DNA of 64,000 nucleotides from Acidimicrobiia bacterium (GCA_035651955.1 DASRES010000055.1:1-64000); one strand, 5' to 3'. Shown: positions 33,550 through 42,521, numbered from the stretch's first letter. The notes: a model not told the origin generated them from the letters alone. A program made the numbers and translations.

Positions 33550-34658
33550 GACAGCCCGAGCGCGTCGAGCGCGTGCACGAGGTCGCCGACCTGCGCGTCG
33601 GCGTGCGCCGCGGACAGCGCGACGCGCAGGCGCGACGTGCCCGGTGCGACGGTCGGCGGGCGGATCGCGGGCACGAGCAGGCCCCGCTCGAGCAACGCGG
33701 CCGACGCGGCGAGCGCGTCGCGCTCGTCGCCGCACAGGACCGGAACGATCGGCGACGGATGCCCGGGCCGAACGCGCTCGACGTGTGCGCGCAGGCGATC
33801 ACGCAGCCGGGCGCCCTCGTCGGACCGCAGGACACCCAGTGCGGCGAGCGCGGCCGCGGTGTCGGCCGGCGTCGACGCCGTCGTGAAGATGTAGGGGCGG
33901 GCCCGGTTGACGACGAGGTCGACCAGCGAGCGAGGGCCGACCGCGAACCCTCCGAGCGCGCCGAGCGTCTTCGACAGCGTGCCGACCTGCACCGCGGCGA
34001 CGCCGGACACGTCGACGTCGGGACCGAGCACCGCGTGGGCCTCGTCGAGGACGAGCAGCGCGTCGTGGCGCGCGCACACGTCCACGAGCTCGTCGACCGG
34101 CGCGACGTCGCCGTCCATCGAGAACACCGTGTCCGTGACCACCAGCGCGCGCTCCTCGTCGGCGCTCGCGAGGAGCGAGACGAGGTGGTCGAGGTCGCGG
34201 TGGCGGTAGACCGCGACGCGGGCACGACTCGCGCGGCACCCGTCGACGATCGAGGCGTGGTTCAGCTCGTCGCTGCACACGAGCACCCCCGGACCCGCGA
34301 ACGTCGTCAGCACGCCGAGGTTGGCGGCGAACCCGGTCGGGAACAGCACGGCGCGCTCGGCCCCCTTCCAGGCCGCGAGCTCGTGCTCGAGCTGGGTGTG
34401 GACGGGACGCGATCCGACGATCAGGCGCGCCGCGCCCGAACCGGTGCCCCACCGGTCGAGCGCCGCGTGCGCGGCCGCGACGACGTCGGGATGCTGGGTG
34501 AGCCCGAGGTAGTCGTTCGACGCGAACGACACGACGGGCCGCCCGTCGGGCGCGAGCTTTCCCTCCGGACCGGCTGCGTCGAGATCGCGTGGGGCGCGCC
34601 ACCGCCCGGCGTCGTGGATCGCGCGCGTCTCGTCACGCGCCCAGTCGAGCCACCTCAC
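33546..34658 (-). CDS. bioF: 8-amino-7-oxononanoate synthase
   Basis: PLP enzyme joining pimeloyl-ACP/CoA and alanine. The 370 residues contain VSFASNDYLGLTQHPDV near 38-54, LDEAHAVLGPDVD with the cofactor Asp and TLSKTLGALGGF with the Schiff-base Lys near 225. The GTG at 34658 overlaps the bioA stop; a longer frame upstream lies inside bioA and is rejected. Confidence 0.95.
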   Translation of the reverse strand: MRWLDWARDETRAIHDAGRWRAPRDLDAAGPEGKLAPDGRPVVSFASNDYLGLTQHPDVVAAAHAALDRWGTGSGAARLIVGSRPVHTQLEHELAAWKGAERAVLFPTGFAANLGVLTTFAGPGVLVCSDELNHASIVDGCRASRARVAVYRHRDLDHLVSLLASADEERALVVTDTVFSMDGDVAPVDELVDVCARHDALLVLDEAHAVLGPDVDVSGVAAVQVGTLSKTLGALGGFAVGPRSLVDLVVNRARPYIFTTASTPADTAAALAALGVLRSDEGARLRDRLRAHVERVRPGHPSPIVPVLCGDERDALAASAALLERGLLVPAIRPPTVAPGTSRLRVALSAAHADAQVGDLVHALDALGLS

Positions 34659-35950
34659 GACGCCGTCACCGTGACGATCGCCTCCGCGAGCGTGTCGACG
34701 AGCCGGTGCAGCTCCGGCGACGTGATCGTGAGCGGCGGCATCAGCACGACGACGTCGCCGAGCGGGCGCAGCAGCACACCGCGCTCGACCGATGCCGCGC
34801 ACACCTTCCGGCCCCACCGCGCGGAGGAGTCCGGTGCCGCGAGCTCCACCCCGCCCATCAACCCGCGCAGCCTGACCTCGCGCACGGCGTCGAGCGACGC
34901 GATGCGGTCGTCGAGGAGCCCCCGCAGCTCATCGGAGCGCTCGCGCACGTTCGCGAGCACGTCGTACGCGTCGAGCAGCTCGAGATGGCGCAACGCGACC
35001 GCGGCCGCGAGCGCGTTCCCACCATAGGAGTGACCGTGGTAGAGCGTCCGCTCCGACAGGTCGGGCCCGAGGAACGCGTCGAACACTCGTCCCGACGCGA
35101 CCGTGGCCGACATCGGGAGGTACCCGGCCGTCAGGCCCTTGCCGAGGCACATCAGGTCGGCTCGCAGCCCGCACTGCTCCGACGCGAAGAGCGTGCCGGT
35201 GCGCCCGAACCCGGTCGCGACCTCGTCGCAGATCAGCAGCACCTCGTGCTCGGCGCAGGCCCGCCCGAGGCGCGCGAGCCCGTCCGGGTCGGCCATCTGC
35301 ATCCCGGCCGCGCCCTGCACGAGCGGCTCGACGATCACCGCCGCGAGCTCGCTCGCATGGTCGGCGACCATCGCGCACGCGGTCGTGAAGCACTCGGCGT
35401 CCGCGATCTCGGGCGCGCGCAGCACCGGGAACCGCAGCGGGTCGAACAGCTCCGTCCCGAAGCCGCCGGCCCCCACCGAGAGCGCGCCGATGGTGTCGCC
35501 GTGGTACGCGCCGCCGAAGGCGAGGAACCGGGTACGGCCTGCGTCGCCGCGGTTGTGGTGGAACTGGAACGCGATCTTGAGCGCCTGCTCCACCGCGCAC
35601 GCGCCATCCGACGCGAAGAGGAAGTGCGGGTCGTCGACCGGCACGACGCGCGCGAGCGCCTCGGCGAGCTCGACCACGACGGTGTTGCCGTTCCCGAGCA
35701 TCGTCGTGTGCGCGCCCCGGTCGAGCTGGGCCCGGATCGCGTCGTCGAGCTCGGGCACGCGGTGGCCGAGCGTCGTCACCCACAGCGACGAGATCGCGTC
35801 GAGATAGCGGCGGCCGTCGGTGTCGACGACCTCGTGTCCGTCTGCGTGGTCGACGACGACCGGCGCGTTGTCCGCGTACGCCGCCATCTGTGTGAACCCG
35901 TGCCAGACGACGGCCGCGTCGCGCCGCACCCACTCCTCGGACTGACCCAC
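34655..35950 (-). CDS. bioA: Adenosylmethionine-8-amino-7-oxononanoate aminotransferase
   Basis: PLP aminotransferase of biotin synthesis, 431 residues. FTQMAAYADNAPVVVDHADG near 19-38, SSLWVTTLGH, YHGDTIGALSVG, ICDEVATGFGRTG (cofactor Asp) and CLGKGLTAGYLPMSAT (Schiff-base Lys) are present. A TACTAT box lies 8 bases before the GTG, so the operon probably starts with a leaderless mRNA. bioB is not in the window. Confidence 0.95.
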   Translation of the reverse strand: MGQSEEWVRRDAAVVWHGFTQMAAYADNAPVVVDHADGHEVVDTDGRRYLDAISSLWVTTLGHRVPELDDAIRAQLDRGAHTTMLGNGNTVVVELAEALARVVPVDDPHFLFASDGACAVEQALKIAFQFHHNRGDAGRTRFLAFGGAYHGDTIGALSVGAGGFGTELFDPLRFPVLRAPEIADAECFTTACAMVADHASELAAVIVEPLVQGAAGMQMADPDGLARLGRACAEHEVLLICDEVATGFGRTGTLFASEQCGLRADLMCLGKGLTAGYLPMSATVASGRVFDAFLGPDLSERTLYHGHSYGGNALAAAVALRHLELLDAYDVLANVRERSDELRGLLDDRIASLDAVREVRLRGLMGGVELAAPDSSARWGRKVCAASVERGVLLRPLGDVVVLMPPLTITSPELHRLVDTLAEAIVTVTAS

Positions 35951-35958
35951 GGGTCCGC

Positions 35959-35968
35959 ATAGTACGGT
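35959..35968. promoter_or_regulatory. Overlapping divergent -10 boxes for bioA and the SDR
   Basis: The 26-base gap holds TACTAT on the minus strand (35959-35964) and TACGGT on the plus strand (35963-35968). Each lies exactly 8 bases before a GTG start. The two boxes share two bases, so the two promoters should compete. Confidence 0.55.
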
Positions 35969-35976
35969 CGCCCGGC

Positions 35977-36744
35977 GTGGAGCTGCGGGGCGGCGTCGCC
36001 GTCGTCACCGGGGGTTCGAGCGGCATCGGACGCGCGACGGTCGCGCGGTTGCGCGACACCGGCGCGCGCGTCGCGGTGCTCGACCGCGTCGAAGCCGCCG
36101 ACAGGGTCGATCTGTTCGTCCACTGCGACGTGGCCGACGAGCACGCCGTCGTGCAGGCGGTCGCCGACGTCGTCGCCGGTCTCGGGCCGCCCGACGTCGC
36201 GGTGCTCGCGGCCGGTGTGGGCGGGTCCTCGCCGGTGCTCCGCATGTCGACGGACGAGTGGGACCGCGTGTACGGCGTCAACGTGCGCGGCCTGTTCGTC
36301 TCGCTGCGCGAATGCGCGCGTGCGATGGTCGCGCACGGTCGGGCGGGCTCGATCGTCGCGGTGGGGTCCGTCTCGGGCGTGCTCAGCGACCGCTGGCTCG
36401 CGCACTACGCGTCGTCGAAGGCGGCTGTCCACCAGCTCGTGCGCGTCGCCGCGGCGGAGCTCGGTGCCCACGGCATCCGCGTGAACGCGGTCGCGCCCGG
36501 GACGACGGACACGCCGATGTTCGGCGCCACCGCCCGCCTTCCCGGGTTCCGCGAGAAGGTCGCCGAGCGGGCCGCGCTCGGTCGCGTCGGCTCGGCCGAC
36601 GACGTCGCGCAGGCGATCGTCGCGATCGCGGCGCTCGACTGGGTCACGGGTCAGGTGGTGGCCGCGGACGGTGGTGTCGCGTTGCGCAGCCCGATCGACC
36701 CGGTCGAGTCGATGCCGCTCGAGCCGACGGACGCCGGGAGATGA
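35977..36744 (+). CDS. Short-chain dehydrogenase/reductase
   Basis: NAD(P)-dependent SDR of 255 residues with cofactor motif VTGGSSGIGR near 10-19, an AAGVGGSS (NAG-like) segment, and catalytic YASSK near 145. The C-terminal VVAADGGVALRSP is typical. Substrate unknown. The GNAT-family gene follows after 1 base. Leaderless GTG start. Confidence 0.85.
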   Translation: MELRGGVAVVTGGSSGIGRATVARLRDTGARVAVLDRVEAADRVDLFVHCDVADEHAVVQAVADVVAGLGPPDVAVLAAGVGGSSPVLRMSTDEWDRVYGVNVRGLFVSLRECARAMVAHGRAGSIVAVGSVSGVLSDRWLAHYASSKAAVHQLVRVAAAELGAHGIRVNAVAPGTTDTPMFGATARLPGFREKVAERAALGRVGSADDVAQAIVAIAALDWVTGQVVAADGGVALRSPIDPVESMPLEPTDAGR

Positions 36745-36745
36745 C

Positions 36746-37552
36746 ATGACGATCGCGATGGACCGTGAGGAGCTGCTGCGCGCCGGTGACCTGAACCTGG
36801 TCGAGGTGCTCCGGCACTACGCACGCCATCACCCGGGTGGCGTCGTGCACGAGGAGGACGGCGTCGTGCTGTTCGCCGGGTCGCCCGTGTGGCCCGGCCC
36901 GTTCGACGACGGCGCGTTCGTGCTCGACCGTCGCACGGAGCCCGACCGTGTGCTGGCGCTCGCGGCCGAGTTCTTCGCGGGGCTGCGCCCCGCGTACTCG
37001 GTGTGGCTCGCGGACCATCACGATCCCGCGCTGGAGCGGGCCGCGCTCGATGCCGGGCTCGCGCCGCTCGGCGAGGGAGATCCGCAGATGGTGCTGCACG
37101 CGCGTCTCGCGGACGCGGTGCCGCCCGAGGGCGTCGAGCTGCGGCAGGTCGTCGACGACCGCACCCGCGAGGACTATCTGACGGTGTTGCGCGGGTCGTT
37201 CACCCCCGCGCAGGGCACGCCGCCCGAGGTGTTCGACGGGTACTTCGGAACCGTCGAGTCGTTGTGCGCGCCGCACGTGCGCACGGTCGTCGCGTACGAG
37301 CGCGGCCGACCGGTCGCCGGCGCGATGGTGATCATCAGCCACGGCGTCGCGGGCGTGCAGTACGTCGGGACGGTCGAGGGTGCGCGCGGCCGCGGGCACG
37401 GCGAGCTCGTCACGCGCTGGGTCGGCAACACCGGCTTCGACCTCGGCGCGCGCGTCGCCGCGCTCCAGGCGAGCGACATGGGCGAGCCCGTCTACCGCCG
37501 CATGGGCTACGAGACGGTCACGCGCTATCGATACGTGATGGGGTCGGGATAG
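36746..37552 (+). CDS. GNAT-family acetyltransferase
   Basis: A 268-residue protein whose C-terminal half has the GNAT acetyl-CoA loop (GVQYVGTVEGARGRGHGELV) and a late MGEPVYRRMGYETVTRYRYV. The N-terminal half lacks a recognised domain but has the acidic LRHYARHHPGGVVHEEDG start. GGGAG lies 5 bases before the ATG, right after the SDR stop, suggesting one operon. Confidence 0.8.
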   Translation: MTIAMDREELLRAGDLNLVEVLRHYARHHPGGVVHEEDGVVLFAGSPVWPGPFDDGAFVLDRRTEPDRVLALAAEFFAGLRPAYSVWLADHHDPALERAALDAGLAPLGEGDPQMVLHARLADAVPPEGVELRQVVDDRTREDYLTVLRGSFTPAQGTPPEVFDGYFGTVESLCAPHVRTVVAYERGRPVAGAMVIISHGVAGVQYVGTVEGARGRGHGELVTRWVGNTGFDLGARVAALQASDMGEPVYRRMGYETVTRYRYVMGSG

Positions 37553-37567
37553 CCCCTCGCGTCGCTG

Positions 37568-37612
37568 CGTTGGGACGGAAACGCGGCGTGGAGACGACAA
37601 AGTGTCCCAACG
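37568..37612. terminator. Inverted repeat in a convergent gap
   Basis: CGTTGGGAC and GTCCCAACG, with a 27-base loop, lie between two genes that end toward each other. It could serve as a bidirectional terminator; the large loop makes this uncertain. Confidence 0.4.
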
Positions 37613-37625
37613 TCGGGAGCGATGG

Positions 37626-38390
37626 CTAGCCCGCGATCGTGCTGCCGCCGTCGACGACGACGGTCTGGCCGGTGACGTGCGACGCGTCCTCGGACAGGAG
37701 GAAGGCGGCGACGGACGCGATCTGCTCGGGCTGCGCGACCTTCTGCAACGGGATCCGCTTCTTCGCGCGCTCGATCGCCTCCGGCGTCGCGTGCACACCG
37801 CCCGTCATCGGCGTGTCGACCGCGCCGGGGCAGATGCAGTTGGCGCGCACGCCCTTCGGCCCGTACTGCGTGGCGACGAGTCGGGTCAGGGCATCGACAC
37901 CGCCTTTGCTCGCGGTGTATCCCGCGCCGACACCGTTGCCGCGCACGGCCGCGACCGACGCGATCGTGACGAGCGCGCCGCGCTGCTCCACGAGGTGCGG
38001 CAGGCAGTGGCGGATGACGAGGAACGTCCCGACCAGGTTCACGCCGAGCACGGTCATGAACGCGTCGAGGTCGACGTTCGCGGCGGGCTGCCCGTCACCG
38101 GGATGGAAGATCCCCGCGCACGAGACCAGGCCCGACAGCCGGCCGATGTTGCGCGAGACGAGCATCAGCGCGCGCTCGACGTCGGACTCCTGGCTCACGT
38201 CGCCGGTGATCGGTACGCACCGGCGGCCACCCGCGGACGCCTCGCGTGCGGTTCGCAGTGCGCCTTCCGCGTCGCGGTCGAGGGCCGCGACCGCGGCTCC
38301 CTCGGCCGCCAGGCGGAGCGCCGTCGCCCGGCCGATCCCGCTCCCCGCGCCCGTCACGAGGACCACCCTGCCGTCGAAGCGCTCTGCCAT
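37626..38390 (-). CDS. Short-chain dehydrogenase/reductase
   Basis: A 254-residue SDR with VTGAGSGIGR near 13-22, SCAGIFHPGD, SVAAVRGNG and catalytic YTASKGG near 155. It ends VVVDGGSTIAG. The ATG at 38390 is 6 bases after a TACGAT box, so the mRNA is probably leaderless. Divergent from the thiolase-like gene, with which it may share a pathway (lipid or steroid degradation is inferred). Confidence 0.88.
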   Translation of the reverse strand: MAERFDGRVVLVTGAGSGIGRATALRLAAEGAAVAALDRDAEGALRTAREASAGGRRCVPITGDVSQESDVERALMLVSRNIGRLSGLVSCAGIFHPGDGQPAANVDLDAFMTVLGVNLVGTFLVIRHCLPHLVEQRGALVTIASVAAVRGNGVGAGYTASKGGVDALTRLVATQYGPKGVRANCICPGAVDTPMTGGVHATPEAIERAKKRIPLQKVAQPEQIASVAAFLLSEDASHVTGQTVVVDGGSTIAG

Positions 38391-38396
38391 CCCGGA

Positions 38397-38406
38397 ATCG
38401 TAGGCT
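38397..38406. promoter_or_regulatory. Overlapping divergent -10 boxes (SDR / thiolase-like gene)
   Basis: TACGAT on the minus strand (38397-38402) is 6 bases before the SDR ATG. TAGGCT on the plus strand (38401-38406) is 7 bases before the thiolase-like GTG. The whole divergent region is only about 20 bases. Confidence 0.5.
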
Positions 38407-38413
38407 GCGGGTG

Positions 38414-39616
38414 GTGACCACGATCGTCGAGAACACCGCGTCGATCGCGGGCATCGGGCAGACGACGTTCGCGAAGGGTCTCGGGCGCAGCGAGCTCGAC
38501 CTCGCGTGCGAGGCGGTCGTCGCCGCGTGCGACGACGCGGGCTTCCCGGTGGCGGACGTCGACGGCGTCGTCTCGTTCCACGTCGAACAGGTCGACGAGG
38601 TCGACCTGATGTACGCGCTCGGGTTCCGCAACCTCGCGTACTTCGCGCGCACGCCGTCGGGCGGTGGCGGTGTCGCGAGCACGGTCGGGCTCGCCGCGCT
38701 CGCGGTCGCGACGGGGACCGCGAACGCGGTCGTCGTGTTCCGCTCCCGCAACCGGACGAAGTCCGCCGCGTACGGCGCCGATCCCAACCAGGGCGGACGG
38801 CCGTGGGCCAAGGCCGGCGCGCGCCTGTTCGACGAGCGGCAGTGGCATCACCCGTTCGGCGTCGCCGCACCCGCGCAGGAGATGGCGCTGATCGCGCGCC
38901 GCCACATGCACGAGTTCGGCACGACGGCCGAGCAGTTCGGGATGCAGGCCGTCGCGCAACGCCGCCACGCGAGCACGAACCCGAACGCGATCATGCGCGC
39001 CCCGATCTCGCTCGACGACTGGCGCGCGTCGCGGATGATCGCCGATCCGATCCGGCTGTTCGACTGCTCGCTGGAGAACGACGGCGCGGTCGCGCTGCTC
39101 GTCACGTCGACCGAACACGCGCGTGATCTCCGGCAGCCGGTCGTGCGTGTGCTCGCGGCGGCGCACGGGGGCGGGCCGATCCACACGGAGCTCGCCGACT
39201 GGTTCCGGTTCACGGCGAGCTACGACGACCGCGACCACGGTGGCCGCCACGTCGCGCGTCAGCTGTTCGAGCGGGCGGAGGTCACGCCGGCGGACGTCGA
39301 CGTCGCGATGGTCTTCGACCACTTCACGATGGCCGTGCCGCTGACGCTCGAGCAGTACGGGTTCTGTGCCCTCGGTGAGGGCGGGCCGTTCGTCGAGTCG
39401 GGCGCAACCTGCTGGCCCGACGGCGCGTTGCCCGTCAACACGCACGGAGGCTCGAACGGCGAGGCGTTCGTGCACGGCGTGAACCACCTGCCCGAGGCCG
39501 TCCGTCAGCTGCGCGGCACCGCGGTGAACCAGGTCGACGGGTGCGAGGTCGCGTTCGTGAACGGCTCGATCACCGATCCTGCCGGCGCCGTCCTCCTCGG
39601 GCGGGGTGCGTCGTGA
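38414..39616 (+). CDS. Thiolase-like (lipid-transfer/SCP-x type) acyl-CoA enzyme
   Basis: A 400-residue member of the non-decarboxylating thiolase-like superfamily: SIAGIGQTTFAKGLGRSELD at the N-terminus, PIRLFDCSLENDGAVALLV near 215, VFDHFTMAVPLTLEQYGFC and VNTHGGSNGEAFVHGVNHL near 345. The His in THGG is conserved, while the usual nucleophilic Cys region is SGGGGVAS, so classical thiolysis may be absent. Pairing with a DUF35 protein resembles Ltp2-type aldolases. GTGs at 38411 and 38414 are both possible. Confidence 0.82.
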   Translation: MTTIVENTASIAGIGQTTFAKGLGRSELDLACEAVVAACDDAGFPVADVDGVVSFHVEQVDEVDLMYALGFRNLAYFARTPSGGGGVASTVGLAALAVATGTANAVVVFRSRNRTKSAAYGADPNQGGRPWAKAGARLFDERQWHHPFGVAAPAQEMALIARRHMHEFGTTAEQFGMQAVAQRRHASTNPNAIMRAPISLDDWRASRMIADPIRLFDCSLENDGAVALLVTSTEHARDLRQPVVRVLAAAHGGGPIHTELADWFRFTASYDDRDHGGRHVARQLFERAEVTPADVDVAMVFDHFTMAVPLTLEQYGFCALGEGGPFVESGATCWPDGALPVNTHGGSNGEAFVHGVNHLPEAVRQLRGTAVNQVDGCEVAFVNGSITDPAGAVLLGRGAS

Positions 39617-40023
39617 GCGACGCGCCGTTCCCGCACCCTGCACCGAACGCGGACGTCGCGCCGTTCTGGGACTGGTGCCGGCGCGGCGAGCTGCGCATCC
39701 AGCGGTGCCGCGACTGCGGTGCGTACCGGCACCACCCGCGTCCGCGCTGCCCCGACTGCACGAGCGCGTCGTACGAATGGGCCCCGGTCAGCGGGCGCGG
39801 CGTCGTGTACAGCTACACGATCTGCCACCCGCCCGTCCTTCCCGCGTTCGCGGACCGCGTCCCCTACAACGCGGTTGTCGTCCAGCTCGACGAGGGGCCC
39901 TTCATGGTGAGCAACCTCGTCGACTGCGAGAACGACGACGTGACCGTCGGCATGCCCGTCGAGGTGCGGCTCGTCGCGGTCGATGACGACCTGACGCTCC
40001 CGCTGTTCGCGCCGATCCGTTAG
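39613..40023 (+). CDS. DUF35 / OB-fold zinc-ribbon partner protein
   Basis: A 136-residue protein. The N-terminal zinc ribbon is CRDCGAYRHHPRPRCPDC (about 33-50); the rest is an OB-fold (GRGVVYSYTICHPP, NAVVVQLDEGPFMVSNLV). Such proteins bind acyl-CoA and complex with thiolase-like enzymes. The GTG overlaps the thiolase-like stop (GTGA), which supports a complex. It converges with the kinase-like gene with a 4-base overlap. Confidence 0.88.
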   Translation: MSDAPFPHPAPNADVAPFWDWCRRGELRIQRCRDCGAYRHHPRPRCPDCTSASYEWAPVSGRGVVYSYTICHPPVLPAFADRVPYNAVVVQLDEGPFMVSNLVDCENDDVTVGMPVEVRLVAVDDDLTLPLFAPIR

Positions 40024-41159
40024 AGCACGCCGAGCTCGCCGCCGAGGGCGAACGCGTCCTCGGCCATGTCGCGCAGTTGCGCGCACACGGCGAGGCGCCT
40101 CGTGATCACGTCGTCGAGAGCGACGCCGCGGACGGATGCGCCGCCGTCCTCTTCGCCGACCGCGAGCAGCAGCAGGTGCGAGAGCATCCACGTGTACTTC
40201 ACGATCGCGCTCGCCGCGATCGCGAAGCGGACAAGGCGCTCGTCGCCGTCCCACCCGCGTTCGCGAAGCCCGAACAGGTACGCGCCGACGCACAGCTCGG
40301 CGAGCGCGGGCCCGTCCCCGGGGGCCACGTGGAAGTCCAGTTGCGCGTCCGGGATCAGGTTGCCGACGTCCTCGCCGAGCGCGCCGATCCCGGCATAGGC
40401 CCAGTCGATCACCACGACACGGCCGACCCCGTCGCGCCGCGTCGCGCCGAACAGGTTGTCCGGATGCAGGTCGAGATGGCACAGCGTCCGTGGCACGCGG
40501 TCGAGCGAGTCGAGCAGGGCGTTCCGCTCCCGCCACGCGCGCAGGAAGTCGTCGCGCAGCGCGACCGCGTCGCGGACGACAGCTGGTACGTCGCGCCAGC
40601 GTGCGTCGTCGACCAGGACGGCCCCATGCCGGTCGCGACGCTCGACGTAGGCACGCAGCCAGTCACGACTGAGCCATGGCTCGTCGGGCACCGAGCCCTC
40701 CGCGGCCAGCCGTCCCTGCATCCGGCCGAACGCGCGTGAGACGGCTGCGTAGCCGAGCAGCGGCCACTGCGCGCCGGGCAGGCCGAGGACGTCCTCGATC
40801 CACGTGGTGACCGACCCGTCGTCGTGTTCCGTGCAGAGCAGGCACCGCGGCGCGCGCAGCCCCGTGTGCTCCTCGTCGAGGACGCGTTCGAGGAACCCGG
40901 TGCAGTACGCGAGCGCCTCGCGCCGCCAGTACATCGGGTCGAGCTCGTCGCCGGACGTCCGCCAGTGCTCGCTCCCGCGCACGGAGTGCGTGACCGTCTT
41001 CGCGATCGCCGACCAGCCTTCGCCGCGCACGCGCCACAGCGCTGCGGTCGCGCCCGCGACACCGGCACCGAGCCGCTCCGCGCGCCAGTCGCCGTCGCCC
41101 CGCGCGCCGAGCACGGACGTGACGCGCGCGACGTCGTCGGCGGACGGCTCGGCGGTCAC
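40020..41159 (-). CDS. Aminoglycoside phosphotransferase-like kinase
   Basis: A 379-residue APH/choline-kinase-fold protein with catalytic loop CHLDLHPDNLF near 240 and metal-binding VVIDWAYAGIGALGEDVGNL near 265. The N-lobe is AAGATAALWRVRG-like. Actinobacteria hold many such kinases with small-molecule substrates; drug resistance should not be assumed. The GTG at 41159 follows AAGGG. Longer upstream frames run antisense to the SDR and are rejected. Confidence 0.8.
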   Translation of the reverse strand: MTAEPSADDVARVTSVLGARGDGDWRAERLGAGVAGATAALWRVRGEGWSAIAKTVTHSVRGSEHWRTSGDELDPMYWRREALAYCTGFLERVLDEEHTGLRAPRCLLCTEHDDGSVTTWIEDVLGLPGAQWPLLGYAAVSRAFGRMQGRLAAEGSVPDEPWLSRDWLRAYVERRDRHGAVLVDDARWRDVPAVVRDAVALRDDFLRAWRERNALLDSLDRVPRTLCHLDLHPDNLFGATRRDGVGRVVVIDWAYAGIGALGEDVGNLIPDAQLDFHVAPGDGPALAELCVGAYLFGLRERGWDGDERLVRFAIAASAIVKYTWMLSHLLLLAVGEEDGGASVRGVALDDVITRRLAVCAQLRDMAEDAFALGGELGVL

Positions 41160-41202
41160 ACACCCTTCATAGCCGCCCGGGCGCGCGGACCCGTGCGTCG
41201 CG

Positions 41203-41224
41203 TACCCTGACGTCCTCGTCAGGG
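41203..41224 (+). promoter_or_regulatory. Promoter with palindromic operator, copy 1 (CCTGACG-N4-CGTCAGG)
   Basis: TACCCT (41203-41208) is a -10 box. The palindrome CCCTGACG-TCCT-CGTCAGGG (41205-41224) overlaps its end and the likely start site. GGGAGGG then precedes the GTG at 41233. The same 7-base arms and 4-base spacer recur at 46862-46879. Confidence 0.6.
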
Positions 41225-41232
41225 AGGGAAGC

Positions 41233-42027
41233 GTGTCGCAGACCGTCACGAGCGCGGGCGCCGCCCGCGACATGCACGGCGTCGACGGACGCGTCGTCGT
41301 CGTCACCGGATCCGGCCGCGGCATCGGCCGCGGGATCGCCCACCATGTCGGCAAGTGCGGTGCCAGCGTCGTCGTCGCCGAGTGGCGCGAGGACACGATG
41401 CAGCGGACCGTCGACGAGCTCGAGGCACTCGACGTCCCGGTGCTCGGCGTGCGGTGCGACATCAACGAGCGCGAGGACATCCAGTCGATGGTCGACGCGT
41501 CCCTCGCGCGCTTCGGACGGATCGACGCGCTCGTCAACAACGCGCAGACGTTCCGCCCCATGGCGCCGATCGCCGAGGTGACCGAGGAGGACGTCGACGT
41601 CTTCTACCGGTCGGGCGTGAAGGGCACGCTGTGGGCGATGCAGGCGGTCCACCCCCACATGCAGGCGCAGGGGTGGGGCCGCATCGTGAACTTCGCGTCG
41701 TCGATGGGCATCACCGGCGGCCGCGGGTTCGCGGCGTACAACGCGTCGAAGGAGGCGATCCGCGCGCTCACGCGCACAGCGGCGCGCGAGTGGGCGATGG
41801 ACGGCATCGTCGTCAACGCGGTCGCGCCCGCGGCCGCGACGCATCATGGGAAGGCCGGCGAGCAGAGCGAGGGGTACCGCGTCTTCGTCGAGAGCTGCCC
41901 GATGCAGCGGCAGGGCGACCCCGAGCTCGACATCGCACCGATCGTCGCGTTCCTCTGCTCCGACGCGTGCCGCTACCTCACCGGCCACACGTTCATGGCC
42001 GACGGCGGCGCGTTCATGTGGGCGTGA
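41233..42027 (+). CDS. Short-chain dehydrogenase/reductase
   Basis: A 264-residue SDR: VTGSGRGIGR near 25-34, NNAQTF (NNAG variant), SSMGITGGRG and catalytic YNASKEA near 173. It is the first gene of a three-gene chain with the hotdog protein and DUF2332 (both in GTGA overlaps). A palindromic operator covers its promoter. Confidence 0.88.
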   Translation: MSQTVTSAGAARDMHGVDGRVVVVTGSGRGIGRGIAHHVGKCGASVVVAEWREDTMQRTVDELEALDVPVLGVRCDINEREDIQSMVDASLARFGRIDALVNNAQTFRPMAPIAEVTEEDVDVFYRSGVKGTLWAMQAVHPHMQAQGWGRIVNFASSMGITGGRGFAAYNASKEAIRALTRTAAREWAMDGIVVNAVAPAAATHHGKAGEQSEGYRVFVESCPMQRQGDPELDIAPIVAFLCSDACRYLTGHTFMADGGAFMWA

Positions 42028-42521
42028 CACCCGGCGTCGAGGCGCTGCACGACGACGGCTACCGCTTCGTCACCGACACGCCGACGACCGCGGCCGACTA
42101 CGACCAACAGCAGCACGTCAACAACGCGGCCGTGGTACGCCTCCTGAACGACCTGCGCATCGCGTACGTCAACGCGCGACTCGGTCCCCGGTTCGTCGAC
42201 CACCTGCGTGACGAGGGGCGTGTGCACGTCGCGCGCGAGCTGCACGTCCTCTACGAGAGCGAAGGCCTGCCGGACGAGCGGTTCGTCGGCGGCGCGCGCG
42301 TCGCGGCCCGCTACGGGCGGGCGGGGATCATGGAGGAGCGCATCGTCGAGGAGACCACCGGCCGTCCGCTCGCGCGTGCGTGGCTCGTCCAGCTCCTCGT
42401 GCAGGACGGTCGCGTCGTGGACTACCCGGACTGGTACTGGAGCCTCGTGGCACGCGCCGAGGGCGGTCGGCTGCGGGTGGGCGACGCGTCCGCGCGACCG
42501 CCGTGGGGACCGCCCGCGTGA
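42024..42521 (+). CDS. Hotdog-fold thioesterase-like protein
   Basis: A 165-residue protein with a 4HBT-type pattern: TTAADYDQQQHVNNAAVVRL near 21-40 (the D..QHVNN acyl-CoA thioesterase signature), LHVLYESEG and AWLVQLLVQDGRVVDYPDW. Probably hydrolyses an acyl-CoA. The GTG overlaps the SDR stop by 4 bases. Confidence 0.82.
   Translation: MTPGVEALHDDGYRFVTDTPTTAADYDQQQHVNNAAVVRLLNDLRIAYVNARLGPRFVDHLRDEGRVHVARELHVLYESEGLPDERFVGGARVAARYGRAGIMEERIVEETTGRPLARAWLVQLLVQDGRVVDYPDWYWSLVARAEGGRLRVGDASARPPWGPPA

Noticed and set aside
40020-41159. Antibiotic resistance role for the APH-like kinase
   Set aside because: The fold is shared by many metabolic kinases, and nothing in the sequence or neighbours points to drug substrates.
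40020-41561. 513-residue version of the kinase-like protein
   Set aside because: The extra N-terminus is antisense to the SDR at 41233 and lacks kinase-like sequence; the GTG at 41159 gives the normal start.
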